This document shows positions 1-9,428 of a stretch of DNA of 64,000 bases, one piece after another (position 1 is the first letter of the stretch; the number at the start of each line of letters is the position of its first letter). The stretch lies in contig NZ_BBPP01000007.1 in the NCBI RefSeq assembly GCF_000787835.1, forward strand, positions 87,292 through 151,291. Direction: 5' to 3'. The stretch is from Streptacidiphilus melanogenes. Its GTDB lineage: Bacteria; Actinomycetota; Actinomycetes; Streptomycetales; Streptomycetaceae. The notes under the pieces are model-generated. The model was not told the DNA's origin, made no database searches, and was given only the letters and a program-made list of their open reading frames with translations. A program made the translations under genes and the position numbers.

Positions 1-2
1 CC

Positions 3-1403
3 CTCACGATTGTCTTCCTGCTCGCGGTCGTGACCCTGCAGCCGATGGCGAAGTACGCGGGCGCCGAGCAGACGATCATCGTCCTGGTCTCCCTGCTGGT
101 CGCGCTGATCCCGACCACGATCGGCGCGCTGCTCTCGGCGATCGGCATCGCCGGCATGGACCGGCTGGTGCAGCGCAACGTGCTGGCGATGTCCGGCCGC
201 GCCGTCGAAGCCGCGGGCGACGTCTCCACCCTGCTGCTCGACAAGACCGGCACCATCACCTTCGGCAACCGCCAGGCCGCCGAGTTCCTGACGGTCGGCC
301 AGGTCACCGAGGCGGACCTCGCGAACGCCGCCCAGCTGTCCTCGCTCGCGGACGAGACCCCGGAGGGCCGCTCCATCGTGGTCCTCGCGAAGGAGAAGTA
401 CGACCTGCGCGAGCGCGCCCAGGGCGAGCTCACCCACGCCACCTGGATCGAGTTCACCGCCCAGACCCGCATGTCCGGTGTCGACCTGGACGAGAAGGAC
501 GGCGTCCACTCCACCCGCAAGGGCGCGGCCGCGGCCGTGGCCAACTGGGTCAAGGAGAACGGCGGCGAGACCGACAACGAGCTCGACGTCGCGGTCGAGC
601 GGATCTCCAACCTCGGCGGCACCCCGCTCGTCGTGGCGGAGAAGAAGGGCAGCGCCCCGGCGCGCGTCCTCGGCGTCATCTACCTCAAGGACGTCGTCAA
701 GCCGGGCATCCGTGAGCGCTTCGCGGAGATGCGCGCCATGGGCATCAAGACCGTCATGATCACGGGCGACAACCCACTGACGGCCGCCGCCATCGCCGAG
801 GAGGCCGGCGTCGACGACTACCTCGCGGAGGCCACTCCCGAGGACAAGATGGCGCTGATCAAGAAGGAGCAGGAGGGCGGCCGCCTGGTCGCCATGACCG
901 GCGACGGCACCAACGACGCCCCCGCGCTCGCGCAGGCCGACGTCGGCGTGGCGATGAACACCGGTACCTCGGCCGCCAAGGAGGCCGGGAACATGGTGGA
1001 CCTGGACTCCAACCCCACCAAGCTCATCGAGATCGTCGAGATCGGCAAGCAGCTCCTGATCACCCGAGGCGCGCTGACCACGTTCTCGATCGCCAACGAC
1101 GTTGCGAAGTACTTCGCGATCATCCCCGCGATGTTCGCGGTCGTGTACCCGGGCCTGGGCAAGCTCAACATCATGCACCTGCACAGCCCGATGTCGGCGA
1201 TCACCTCGGCGATCATCTTCAACGCCCTGATCATCATCGGCCTGATCCCGCTGGCTCTGCGCGGTGTGCAGTACAAGCCGTCCTCGTCGCAGTCGCTGCT
1301 GCGCCGCAACCTGGGGATCTACGGCGTCGGCGGTCTGATCCTGCCGTTCGTCGGCATCAAGGCGATCGACCTGATCGTCCAGTTCATCCCCGGCCTGCAC
1401 TGA
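3..1403 (+). CDS. kdpB: Potassium-transporting P-type ATPase subunit KdpB (5' end outside window)
   Basis: C-terminal two thirds of the catalytic subunit of the KdpFABC high-affinity K+ pump in the cytoplasmic membrane. The frame is open from base 3, so the true start lies upstream. The phosphorylation motif DKTGTIT has its aspartate codon at about 240. The hinge motif [20 protein letters not shown] lies near 900-955, and [17 protein letters not shown] near 765-810. Hydrophobic C-terminal segments follow. Only 21 nt separate it from kdpC, and kdpD and kdpE follow on the same strand, so it is part of a kdp operon whose kdpA would lie off the left edge. Family assignment is secure. Confidence 0.97.
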   Translation, partial: LTIVFLLAVVTLQPMAKYAGAEQTIIVLVSLLVALIPTTIGALLSAIGIAGMDRLVQRNVLAMSGRAVEAAGDVSTLLLDKTGTITFGNRQAAEFLTVGQVTEADLANAAQLSSLADETPEGRSIVVLAKEKYDLRERAQGELTHATWIEFTAQTRMSGVDLDEKDGVHSTRKGAAAAVANWVKENGGETDNELDVAVERISNLGGTPLVVAEKKGSAPARVLGVIYLKDVVKPGIRERFAEMRAMGIKTVMITGDNPLTAAAIAEEAGVDDYLAEATPEDKMALIKKEQEGGRLVAMTGDGTNDAPALAQADVGVAMNTGTSAAKEAGNMVDLDSNPTKLIEIVEIGKQLLITRGALTTFSIANDVAKYFAIIPAMFAVVYPGLGKLNIMHLHSPMSAITSAIIFNALIIIGLIPLALRGVQYKPSSSQSLLRRNLGIYGVGGLILPFVGIKAIDLIVQFIPGLH

Positions 1404-1424
1404 GACAAGAAGAGAGTGATTCAG

Positions 1425-2054
1425 ATGTCCAAGCCTCTTCCGACCGCGGTGCGCAACCACCTGACGGGTCTGCGGATCCTGCTGCTGTTCACGGTGATCT
1501 GCGGCCTCGCGTACCCGCTGCTGATCACCGGCGTCTCGCAGGTCGCGTTCCACAGCCAGGCCAACGGCTCGCTGGTCAAGAACGCCTCCGGTCAGGTCGT
1601 CGGGTCCTCGCTGCTCGGGCAGAACTTCACGATCGTCTCCAAGGACGGCAAGTCCCAGACGCCCGACCCGAAGTTCTTCCAGTCCCGCCCCTCCGCCGCC
1701 GGCGCCCTGGGCTACGACCCGACCGCGTCGGGCGGCACCAACAAGGGCACCAACGACGCCGGTCTGGTGACCACCTACACCCAGCTCAAGTCCGACATCG
1801 CCAAGTTCAACGGCGTCCCGGAGAGCCAGGTGCCCGCGGACGCGATCACCTCGTCCGCGTCGGGCCTCGACCCGGACATCAGCCCCGCCTACGCCGCCAT
1901 CCAGGTGAACCGTGTCGCCAAGGCGCGCGGCCTGAGTGTCGACAAGGTCCAGGCGCTGGTGAAGCAGTACACCCAGGACCGCACCCTCGGCTTCCTCGGC
2001 GAGCCCCGGGTCAACGTCCTCCAGCTCAACCTGGCCCTGTCCAAGCTGGGCTGA
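1425..2054 (+). CDS. kdpC: Potassium-transporting ATPase subunit KdpC
   Basis: Small accessory subunit of the Kdp K+ pump, 209 aa from this start. One N-terminal membrane segment (roughly residues 15-37, GLRILLLFTVICGLAYPLLI) is followed by a periplasmic domain with the typical KdpC motifs FFQSRPSAAG and SASGLDPDISPAYA. A GTG at 1416 is also in frame, but the purine-rich AAGAAGAGAG lies directly against it. The ATG at 1425 has that sequence about 9 nt upstream, so I chose the ATG. It lies between kdpB and kdpD in the usual order. Confidence 0.95.
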   Translation: MSKPLPTAVRNHLTGLRILLLFTVICGLAYPLLITGVSQVAFHSQANGSLVKNASGQVVGSSLLGQNFTIVSKDGKSQTPDPKFFQSRPSAAGALGYDPTASGGTNKGTNDAGLVTTYTQLKSDIAKFNGVPESQVPADAITSSASGLDPDISPAYAAIQVNRVAKARGLSVDKVQALVKQYTQDRTLGFLGEPRVNVLQLNLALSKLG

Positions 2055-2157
2055 CTGGCTCCCAGACAGGCATACCCGGTCCGGCCGCGCACCGTGCGCG
2101 GCCGGACCTCGGCGACAGTCCGCCCCACGAGCGGGGCGGGGACATGGAGATCAGGTC

Positions 2158-4728
2158 GTGGCAGCGCAAGCCCCCCAACCCCCGCCGCCCGCACGCGGCT
2201 ACGGCCGGGGCACGCTCAAGGTCTTCCTCGGCTCCGCGCCGGGTGTCGGCAAGACCTTCAAGATGCTGGACGAGGCCCACCGCCGTGCCGAGCGCGGCAC
2301 GGACGTAGTCGTCGCCTACGTTGAGTGCCACGGCCGCCCCCGCACGGAGCAAATCCTTGCGGGGCTGGAGGTCGTGCCCCGGCTCTCCCGGGAGTACCGG
2401 GGTACCTCGTTCACGGAACTGGACACGGACGCGGTGATCGCACGGCGCCCGGAAGTCGCCGTGGTGGACGAGCTCGCCCACACCAACATCCCCGGCGGCC
2501 GCCACGCCAAGCGCTGGCAGGACATCGACGACATCCTCGACGCCGGCATCGACGTGCTGACCACCGTCAACGTGCAGCACCTCGAATCGCTCAACGACGT
2601 CGTCCAGAAGATCACCGGCGTCCCGCAGCGCGAGACCGTCCCCGACGAGGTCGTCCGCCGCGCCGACCAGATCGAACTGGTCGACATGGCCCCCGAGGGC
2701 CTGCGCCGCCGGATGGCCCACGGCAACGTCTACGCCGCCGAGAAGGTCGACGCGGCGCTGTCCAACTACTTCCGCGTCGGCAACCTCACCGCCCTGCGCG
2801 AACTCGCCCTGCTCTGGCTCGCCGGGCGCGTGGACGAGGGCCTCAAGCGGTACCGCGCCGCCCACGACATCAGCAAAGTCTGGGAGACCCGCGAACGCGT
2901 CGTCGTCGCCCTGACCGGCGGCCCCGAGGGCGAGACACTGATCCGCCGCGCCGCCCGCATCGCCGACCGCGCCGGCAGCGGCGCCCTCCTCGCCGTGCAC
3001 GTCGCCCGAAGCGACGGCCTCGCCGACGCCGACCCCGCCGCACTGGCCGAGCAACGGCACCTGGTCGAGTCCATCGGCGGCACCTACCACTCGGTGGTCG
3101 GCGACAACGTCCCCCAGGCGCTGCTCGACTTCGCCCGCGCCGAGAACGCCACCCAGCTCGTGCTGGGCACCAGCCGCCGCAGCACCGTGCGCCGGGCCCT
3201 GTCCGCAGGCCGGGGCATCGGCGAGACAACGATCGAGCTCTCCGGTGACATCGACGTCCACATGGTCACCCACGAGCGCTCCGGGCGTGGACGCCCCCGG
3301 GCGAGGGGGCGACTGAGCCCGACCGGACGCCTGATCACCGGCCTCGCCGCCGGCCTCGTGCTGCCGACGCTCCTCACGCTCGTGCTCACGCACTCCCGCC
3401 ACACCATCAACCTGACCAGCGACGCCCTGCTGTTCCTGGCCCTGGTCGTCGGCATCTCGCTGCTCGGTGGCATCACCTCGGCGCTGGTCGCCTCGCTGGT
3501 GGCGTCCCTGCTGCTGAACTACTACTTCATCCCGCCGCTGCACAAGTTCACCATCGCCGAGCCCAACAACGTGCTCGCGCTCTTCGTGTTCGCGATCGTC
3601 GCGATCGTCGTCGCCTGGATCGTCGACACCGCACGGCAACTCTCAGGGCGCGCTGCCCGCGCCACCGCAGAGGCCGAGACGCTGTCGGCGCTCGCGGGCA
3701 GCGTGCTACGAGGTGATCAGGCTGTTCCCGCCCTGCTCGCCCGGCTGCGCGAGACCTTCACCATGGACAGCGTCCAACTCGTCGACGGAATCCCCCAGCC
3801 CGAGCCGGGGGAGGAGGTCGTCCCGGTCGGCGACAACGCCGCCCTCGTCCTGTGCGGCCGGCCCCTGCCCGCCTCCGACCGCAGGGTGCTGGCCGCGTTC
3901 GCCGCCCACGTCCAGGTCGCCCTCGAACGTGCCCGACTGGCCGAGGTCGCCGCCGAGATCGAGCCGGTCAAGGCCGCCGACCGCCTGCGCACCGCGCTCC
4001 TGGCCGCCGTCAGCCACGACCTGCGCACCCCCCTTGCCGTGGCGCTTGCCTCCGTCAGTTCCCTGCGCAGCGACGACGTCCAGTTCACCCCCGAGGACCA
4101 GGCCGACCTGCTCGCGACCGCCGAGGAATCGCTCGGCAAACTCTCCCGCCTGGTGGAGAACCTCCTCGACATGAGCCGCCTCCAAGCCGGCGCGCTCACC
4201 TTGGATCTTCAACCCACCGCCGTCGAGGACGTGTGGGCCAGCGCGGTCGGCTCGCTGACCACCCCGGCCGACGACGTCGAAGTCCACGGCATGAATGCGG
4301 CACCACCCGTCCTGGCCGATGCCCCGTTGCTGGAGCGGGTCCTGGCGAACCTGGTCACCAACGCCCTGCGGCACGCAGCCGGCTCCCCGGTCCTCGTCTC
4401 GGTGAGCGCCCTCGCGGACGCGGTGCAGATCCGCGTCGTCGACCGCGGCCCCGGGCTGCCCGAGGCCGACCGGGACCGGGTCTTCCAGCCCTTCCAGCGA
4501 CTCGGCGACACCGACAACACCAGCGGTGTCGGACTGGGCCTGGCCCTGTCCCGCGGTCTGACCGAGGCCATGGGCGGCACCCTCACCCCCGAGGACACCC
4601 CCGGCGGTGGCCTCACCATGGTGCTCACCCTGCCCGCCCACACCCTCGACGAGGAGACGGACGGGCCCGACGGCTCGGCCGCGCCTCACCCCATCCGTCC
4701 CTCCTCGTCCGGAGAATCACTGACGTGA
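2158..4728 (+). CDS. kdpD: Osmosensitive K+ channel histidine kinase KdpD
   Basis: Membrane sensor kinase that controls kdp expression, 856 aa, normal full length. Order of domains: N-terminal KdpD domain with Walker-like GSAPGVGKT (residues 25-33); a universal-stress-like domain about residues 240-380; a four-helix DUF4118 membrane region about 390-480 (LITGLAAGLVLPTLLTLVLT onward); a GAF-like linker; HisKA with phospho-acceptor His620 in AAVSHDLRTPLAV; and an HATPase domain with N and G boxes (LVTNALRHAAG, DRGPGLPEADR, GVGLGLALSRGL). The GTG start has GGAGATCAGG just upstream. It follows kdpC by 103 nt, and its stop overlaps the start of kdpE (GTGA). Confidence 0.96.
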   Translation: MAAQAPQPPPPARGYGRGTLKVFLGSAPGVGKTFKMLDEAHRRAERGTDVVVAYVECHGRPRTEQILAGLEVVPRLSREYRGTSFTELDTDAVIARRPEVAVVDELAHTNIPGGRHAKRWQDIDDILDAGIDVLTTVNVQHLESLNDVVQKITGVPQRETVPDEVVRRADQIELVDMAPEGLRRRMAHGNVYAAEKVDAALSNYFRVGNLTALRELALLWLAGRVDEGLKRYRAAHDISKVWETRERVVVALTGGPEGETLIRRAARIADRAGSGALLAVHVARSDGLADADPAALAEQRHLVESIGGTYHSVVGDNVPQALLDFARAENATQLVLGTSRRSTVRRALSAGRGIGETTIELSGDIDVHMVTHERSGRGRPRARGRLSPTGRLITGLAAGLVLPTLLTLVLTHSRHTINLTSDALLFLALVVGISLLGGITSALVASLVASLLLNYYFIPPLHKFTIAEPNNVLALFVFAIVAIVVAWIVDTARQLSGRAARATAEAETLSALAGSVLRGDQAVPALLARLRETFTMDSVQLVDGIPQPEPGEEVVPVGDNAALVLCGRPLPASDRRVLAAFAAHVQVALERARLAEVAAEIEPVKAADRLRTALLAAVSHDLRTPLAVALASVSSLRSDDVQFTPEDQADLLATAEESLGKLSRLVENLLDMSRLQAGALTLDLQPTAVEDVWASAVGSLTTPADDVEVHGMNAAPPVLADAPLLERVLANLVTNALRHAAGSPVLVSVSALADAVQIRVVDRGPGLPEADRDRVFQPFQRLGDTDNTSGVGLGLALSRGLTEAMGGTLTPEDTPGGGLTMVLTLPAHTLDEETDGPDGSAAPHPIRPSSSGESLT

Positions 4729-5417
4729 CCAAGATCCTGGTCGTCGACGACGAGCCCCAGATGCTGCGGGCCCTGAAGATCAACCTCCAGGCCCGCCAAT
4801 ACGAGATCACAACGGCCGCGGACGGCGCCGAGGCCATCCGCGAGACCGCGCGCATCGCACCCGACGCGGTCATCCTCGACCTCGGCCTGCCCGACATGGA
4901 CGGCCTCAAGGTCATCCAGGCTGTCCGCGGCTGGAGCAGCGTCCCCATCATCGTGCTCTCCGGCCGGGCCGACGCCGCCGAGAAAGTCGCGGCCCTGGAC
5001 GCGGGCGCGGACGACTACGTCACCAAGCCGTTCGCCATGAACGAGCTCCTCGCCCGCCTGCGCGCCGCCCTGCGCCGCCCGACCGCCGAGGGAACAGGGA
5101 GCGTCACCGCCGTCATCGGAGGGTGGACCATCGACCTCGCCTCCCACACCATCCGCCCCACCGACGACGCCGACTCCCTGGCGCCACTGCGGCTCACGCC
5201 GACCGAGTGGAAGATCCTCACCGTGATGCTCCAGCACCCCGGTCGCCTGGTGACGGCCGGTCACCTGCTCAACAGCGTCTGGGGCCCCGGACACGAGCAC
5301 AACACCAACTACCTGCGCGTCTACTTCACCGGCCTGCGCCGCAAACTCGAACCCGACCCGTCCCGCCCCCGCCACCTGATCACCGAACCCGGCATGGGCT
5401 ACCGCTACCAGCCCTGA
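4725..5417 (+). CDS. kdpE: Two-component response regulator KdpE (OmpR family)
   Basis: Partner of KdpD that activates kdp transcription. 230 aa. The receiver domain begins MTKILVVDDEPQML with acidic pair Asp9/Asp10, phospho-acceptor Asp52 in ILDLGLPDMDG, and the conserved lysine in DYVTKPFAMNELLARL. A winged-helix OmpR output domain follows (LTPTEWKILTVML and LRVYFTGLRRKLEPDP). The GTG start overlaps the kdpD stop by 4 nt and has GGAG 10 nt upstream, so the two are translationally coupled. An open frame extends far upstream of this start but is a shadow of kdpD. Confidence 0.96.
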   Translation: MTKILVVDDEPQMLRALKINLQARQYEITTAADGAEAIRETARIAPDAVILDLGLPDMDGLKVIQAVRGWSSVPIIVLSGRADAAEKVAALDAGADDYVTKPFAMNELLARLRAALRRPTAEGTGSVTAVIGGWTIDLASHTIRPTDDADSLAPLRLTPTEWKILTVMLQHPGRLVTAGHLLNSVWGPGHEHNTNYLRVYFTGLRRKLEPDPSRPRHLITEPGMGYRYQP

Positions 5418-5461
5418 CGAGCCGAACGGCACCGGGGGGCGTGACGGGTCTCGCGGCCCTG

Positions 5462-5692
5462 TCAGCCCTTCCTCACCGGCCTGGCCCAGGTCACCGCCCC
5501 GCAGGAAGGGCAGCGCAGCAGCTTCTGCCCCATGCGGTGGTGCGCCAACGCGGCGAGAAGAGGCGAGATGCCGAATGATTCGCCGCAGTGCGTGCACTGG
5601 TAGTGGTACAGACTTGTCCGACCTCGCTGCACGAGAAACAGCGCGAGGAAGCCGGCCATGACGACGATCAGCGGCAGCAGGTCCTTCCGCAC
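5462..5692 (-). CDS. Small membrane-anchored zinc-ribbon protein
   Basis: 76-aa protein with an N-terminal membrane helix (LLPLIVVMAGFLALFLV) followed by two CxxC knuckles, YQCTHCGESF and LLRCPSCGAVTW, which would form one zinc ribbon. The GTG start at 5692 is preferred because GGGGGAGG sits 4-5 nt upstream; an in-frame ATG at 5731 would read through that ribosome binding site. It converges with kdpE, with 44 nt between the stops. Function unknown; zinc binding is inferred from the cysteines. Confidence 0.7.
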   Translation of the reverse strand: MRKDLLPLIVVMAGFLALFLVQRGRTSLYHYQCTHCGESFGISPLLAALAHHRMGQKLLRCPSCGAVTWARPVRKG

Positions 5693-5958
5693 GGCGCCTC
5701 CCCCAAGTTCTGCAGCACCACGCGAGGGCATGGCCGGTCGGTCCGGTGCCCTTTGCGTGCCTGGTGCCGACAGGATCGGTGTTGTGCCCAGGGTTCGGCC
5801 AGGGCCGTCTGGCTCTCCTTGTGCAGGACGGCGAGGTCGGTGTGGGCCGGATTCTTCGCGAGCAAGGCCGGCGTGCGGAGCTTACGTGCCGTCACCTGCG
5901 CCAGGAGATGAACCTCGCGTCCGGCCCCGGCGCTCAAGGAGGCCGAGGACCGGCGAGG

Positions 5959-7086
5959 CTACTGGACGTGGGCCGGTGGCCTGACGAGTTCGCCGTTCAT
6001 GGCGGCGTCGACGGTGTCGGCGAGCTCGGCCCAGCCGGCCACGGCCGCCGCCAGACTTCGTCGTGCCAGGGTCTCGGCCACCGCCTCCACGTCGAGCCCG
6101 AGCGCGGCGGCCTCGTCCATCACCTCGCGGGCTGCCGGAAACCGGCCGAGCAGCACGTGGTCCGCGCCAGGTCCGTGTGAGGCGAGCGCCCGCAAGGTGG
6201 CCTCGGGCAACAAGGTGATCGTGCCGGGCAGGGACAGGCTCTCGGCGCGCCGCGCGTCGTCGTGAGCGGGATTGCGGGGATGAGCGGGGTCGCGGCGGGG
6301 GACGGTGAAAACGTGCCAGAGCAAACGCTCCGCGCGCAGGCCGGTGTGAGCGAGTGACTGCCAGCGTTCGTGGGCCAGCCGGGCGGTGGCGATTGCGATC
6401 TGGCCGCGAAGACGCTCGGCCCGTGCGGTGCCCACGCGTGCCAGGAAGACGTCGGCAGCCTGGTCGAGGTGACCGACCGCGAACGAGGCGAAGGCCGCTG
6501 CGCTCGCGGGACCGCGCCCTGCCCGGACCGCCTGTTCCAGCCCGGCCTGGAAGGCTTCATGGACCCGAAGCAACCGGCTGGGGGAGAAGACCCGGGTAGC
6601 GTGCACGCCGATCCCTTCGGCGAGACAGGTGCGCATGGCCTGCAGTCCCGCGTTCGTTGCCGGGATCTCGACGACGAGGTTGGGGCGGCCCACGAGCTGC
6701 CGCACAGCGTGCGCCTCGGCCACGGTGTGCAGGGCGTCGTGGGCGGGACGGGGGTCCATGCCGACCGAGACCCAGCCGTCCATGCCGGCGGATGCCTGGT
6801 GCAGTGGGCGCAGGACGTCGCAGGCCCACCGGGCGTTGCAGGCGATGAGCGAGCGCAGCGCGTCCTCGGCGGTGACGCCGGAGGCCGCGCACTGCGCGAG
6901 CTCACGGTCGTACTGCTGGGTCGAGTTGATCGGCCACGCAAGGCACGCGGGTCCGGTGACCGCTCCGCTGACGCCGTAGAGCGCCGCCATGCGGGCGAAG
7001 GTGCCGCCGCGGAGCAGATCCCGTCCGACGCCGTCCAGCCACACGGAAGTGTCGGCTCTGGTCAGTCTGCCGAGGGGAACGGTCAT
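5959..7086 (-). CDS. Transaldolase-like protein without the Schiff-base lysine
   Basis: 375 aa, with transaldolase family features along its length: an N-terminal SVWLDGVGRDLLRGG block, SVGMDPRPAHD, and the strand that normally carries the catalytic lysine. In active transaldolases that strand reads roughly K-I-P-A-T; here residues 136-144 read NLVVEIPAT, with Glu140 at the lysine position. Schiff-base chemistry on sedoheptulose 7-phosphate or fructose 6-phosphate is therefore unlikely by the standard mechanism. It is flanked by ion-transport genes rather than pentose-phosphate genes. It may be a catalytically dead or repurposed paralogue. The ATG start follows a purine-rich CAGAAGGGGCA stretch. 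Confidence 0.8.
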   Translation of the reverse strand: MTVPLGRLTRADTSVWLDGVGRDLLRGGTFARMAALYGVSGAVTGPACLAWPINSTQQYDRELAQCAASGVTAEDALRSLIACNARWACDVLRPLHQASAGMDGWVSVGMDPRPAHDALHTVAEAHAVRQLVGRPNLVVEIPATNAGLQAMRTCLAEGIGVHATRVFSPSRLLRVHEAFQAGLEQAVRAGRGPASAAAFASFAVGHLDQAADVFLARVGTARAERLRGQIAIATARLAHERWQSLAHTGLRAERLLWHVFTVPRRDPAHPRNPAHDDARRAESLSLPGTITLLPEATLRALASHGPGADHVLLGRFPAAREVMDEAAALGLDVEAVAETLARRSLAAAVAGWAELADTVDAAMNGELVRPPAHVQ

Positions 7087-7270
7087 CGGCTGCCCCTTCT
7101 GAGGGCTCCGGGCTACTCCAGCGGCAGTCCTTTGCTCAGAGCAATCCTTGTTCGACGCCGTAGACGCGGCAACAGCTCAGGCGACGCGCAGGCGCACGGC
7201 GGGAAGCCGAACCAAGGGGTCACCACTGAGTGGGGCGCCGAGGTCGGGCGGGGCGCGCTCGCTGCCGTGG

Positions 7271-8677
7271 TCACTGTCCCGACTCGGCTTCGGCTGCGAC
7301 GTCGCGGATGCCACGTGGGCGTCCGGCCTTGACCCACATCCGGTACAGCACGCCCGCGATGATGACGGCGGCGGCCAGGGAGGCGATGGGCTCGCCCCGG
7401 GACAGGTTGACGACGAGGACGAAGGCGACGGCGACGGCTCCGACGAGGTTCACGATGGCGTGGCCGAACTGGCGGTCGCGCAGGGAGAAGCGGGCCATGG
7501 CGATCAGGCCGGCGAGGAAGGCCATGAAGACGGAGACGGCGTAGAAGAGGACCAGGCGCTGGTCGTCGCCGCCCGCGGCGACGATGACCAGGGCGGAGAC
7601 GGCGAGGAAGAGGACGACGCCCCAGTAGGGGGTGTGGTGCTTGTTGGTGCGGCCCCACAGGGCGGGCAGGATGCCGGCGTCGCCGCCGTCGGCGCGGTGG
7701 TGGCGGGCGAGGGCCTTGAGCAGGCCGGGGCCGGCGGCGAAGGAGGAGGACGCGGCCGAGAGCAGCAGCAGTGCGGTGAGCAGCTGGAACAGCGCGTAGA
7801 GGGGGCCGGAGGCCGCGGCGTGGGCGAGGTCGGCGATCTGGGTGCTGTCGGGGGCGGGGATACCGATGCGCAGATGCACGGCCTCGGCGGTCAGGCCCAT
7901 GGTGATGCCGCCGACCAGGAGCAGCGTGAGCCAGAGGGTGACGCGTCCGAAGCGGCGGCGTCCCGCGTCGTCGAGCTGGCCCAGCTGGGCGATGGCGGAG
8001 GAGGGGGCCTCGACGCCGGTGGCCAGCGCCATCGCGACGGGGAAGGCCACCGCCACGGCGATCGGAGCCCAGTGGCCGGCGCTGTGGGTGATGGTGCCGC
8101 TCGGGTGCACGGGGGCGGTCAGCCCGCCCCACAGCACGGCGACCGTGACGGCGATGAAGACCAGCGTCATCAGCGCGAACACCGCACGCCCGAGGTGGCC
8201 GAACCAGGTCAGTCCCGCCACCAGCGCGGTCAGGACGAGCGCGAGCGGGATCCGCCACGGCGCGGCGGCGGGCAGGTAGGCGATGATCGCGGACGCTCCG
8301 GCCGCGGAGGAGATCGCGATGGTCAGCACAAAGTCGACAATCAGGGCCCCGATCGGCACGAACGCGGCGGCCTCACCGAAGGCGTCCCCGGCGGCGGCAG
8401 CAGCGCCGCCGCCCTGCGGGTAGCGGGCGACGAGCTGGTGGTAGTTGACGATGACCAGCGCGATCAGGCCGACGACCAGGCCCATCGTCGGCAGCAGCAG
8501 ATCCAGGTCCCCGTGCAGGGCCCGCAGGGCGGCCTCGATGGCGTAGGCGACGGAGGAGACCGGGTCGGCCATCACCGCGAACGCGAACGCGATCAGCAGC
8601 ACCGGCCGGGCATGCAACGCGGCCCGCCAGCGCCCGGGGTGTTCGGCGGTGGGCTGAGACGTGGGTCGGCTGGTCAC
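7271..8677 (-). CDS. APC-superfamily permease (amino acid/cation type)
   Basis: 468 aa integral membrane protein with about 12 hydrophobic helices. The first helix region ARPVLLIAFAFAVMADPVSSVAYAIEAAL and the following YPQGGGAAAAAGDAFGEAA are typical of APC permeases, including those related to K+ importers. Substrate cannot be read from sequence; the Kdp and Na+/H+ neighbours favour ion or osmotic roles. An ATG at 8743 is in frame but lies inside the leader element shared with the antiporter gene, so I place the start at GTG 8677. No strong Shine-Dalgarno sequence is visible before either start. Confidence 0.85.
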   Translation of the reverse strand: MTSRPTSQPTAEHPGRWRAALHARPVLLIAFAFAVMADPVSSVAYAIEAALRALHGDLDLLLPTMGLVVGLIALVIVNYHQLVARYPQGGGAAAAAGDAFGEAAAFVPIGALIVDFVLTIAISSAAGASAIIAYLPAAAPWRIPLALVLTALVAGLTWFGHLGRAVFALMTLVFIAVTVAVLWGGLTAPVHPSGTITHSAGHWAPIAVAVAFPVAMALATGVEAPSSAIAQLGQLDDAGRRRFGRVTLWLTLLLVGGITMGLTAEAVHLRIGIPAPDSTQIADLAHAAASGPLYALFQLLTALLLLSAASSSFAAGPGLLKALARHHRADGGDAGILPALWGRTNKHHTPYWGVVLFLAVSALVIVAAGGDDQRLVLFYAVSVFMAFLAGLIAMARFSLRDRQFGHAIVNLVGAVAVAFVLVVNLSRGEPIASLAAAVIIAGVLYRMWVKAGRPRGIRDVAAEAESGQ

Positions 8678-8756
8678 GGGGCGGACTGCTTTCGCTGGCA
8701 GGGGCAACAGGGGTACTGCATCGCCGACCAGACTTCCCGGCACACCAGACCGGGAG
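8678..8756 (-). promoter_or_regulatory. Leader with conserved hairpin element upstream of permease gene
   Basis: The minus-strand leader holds a stem CCCGG/CCGGG closing a loop with GGTGTG, followed by AAGTCTGGTCGGCG. Positions 8722-8747 are identical over 26 nt to 11057-11082, in the leader of the Na+/H+ antiporter gene, although sequences on both sides differ. This suggests a shared structured cis-regulatory RNA, possibly an ion- or second-messenger-responsive riboswitch. I cannot assign it to a named class. Confidence 0.55.
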
Positions 8757-8758
8757 CC

Positions 8759-8787
8759 TAGCTAAGAATCCGCTAGGCAGCCGTCAA
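8759..8787 (-). promoter_or_regulatory. Sigma70-like promoter for the permease gene
   Basis: On the minus strand, TTGACG (plus-strand 8782-8787) and TAGCTA (8759-8764) are separated by 17 nt. A transcript from here would begin near 8752, at the first arm of the conserved leader hairpin. Confidence 0.5.
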
Positions 8788-8942
8788 GAACGCGTCAAAA
8801 TCCGCAATCCTGGCGACTGGTCGCCGGGCCCCGGACCGCCCGCCCGCGCAGCCACAGGACCTGTTCGCCCGAGCGACCGTGTCAAGGCGTGGTTAAGGTG
8901 AACGGGTAAGGCACGTGCGGAAGGGCCGTGGGGAGGCGGGCG

Positions 8943-9401
8943 ATGGCGCGGTGGATCAGCCGTCCGGAGCGGGTTCTTCGCCGCGCCGGGGCCGGGATCG
9001 CGGTGCTCGCCCTGGCCGAGCTGGCCACGCTCCTGGCCGTGTCCGGGCGAGAGCGGCTGATCATGGCCGGCGCCCTGGTGGGAGCCTGCCTGTCGCTGGC
9101 GGTCGTCGCCTTCGGCATCCTGCGGCTGCGCCACGTAGTGGGCGCCGCCGAGGTTCCGCATCCGCAGGCCGGCGTGGCGCGGTCGTGGGTGCCGGCGGCG
9201 ATGCTCGAAGGCTTCCCCATGGACCAGCTGCGTCCGGCTTTGCTGGCCGACCCGGACCGGCTCGACCTGGACCTGCTCTACACGGCCTGGACCAGTGCGG
9301 TCCTAGGCCGGGACGCGGCATGGATCCAGGAGCGGTTCCGGTTGGATCCGTGGGTCGCCGACCTGCTGGTGCGGGCGGCGCGAGCGTCCGCCGACTCCTG
9401 A
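8943..9401 (+). CDS. Small membrane protein, unknown function
   Basis: 152 aa from the ATG at 8943, which has GGAGG 6 nt upstream; an in-frame GTG at 8928 lacks one. Two N-terminal hydrophobic segments (AGIAVLALAELATLLAV and LIMAGALVGACLSLAVVAFGIL) precede a soluble acidic tail with DLDLLYTAWTSAVLGRDAAWI. I do not recognise the family. It converges with the antiporter gene 27 nt downstream. Confidence 0.6.
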   Translation: MARWISRPERVLRRAGAGIAVLALAELATLLAVSGRERLIMAGALVGACLSLAVVAFGILRLRHVVGAAEVPHPQAGVARSWVPAAMLEGFPMDQLRPALLADPDRLDLDLLYTAWTSAVLGRDAAWIQERFRLDPWVADLLVRAARASADS

Positions 9402-9428
9402 CCGCCTGCCCGGCTCCGCGCCACGACG

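Noticed and set aside
2026-3639. Long minus-strand open frame over kdpD (and similar ones at 3706-4689, 9627-10991, 58699-61131, 61187-63598)
   Set aside because: Antisense shadows of high-GC coding genes; composition is Gly/Val/Asp/Ala-rich with no domain motifs, while the opposite frame encodes recognised proteins.
5693-5958. Overlapping frames between the zinc-ribbon gene and the transaldolase-like gene
   Set aside because: No start signals or recognisable family; treated as intergenic.
8678-8743. N-terminal extension of the permease from ATG 8743
   Set aside because: That ATG is part of the conserved leader element; the antiporter leader has the same DNA without being coding.
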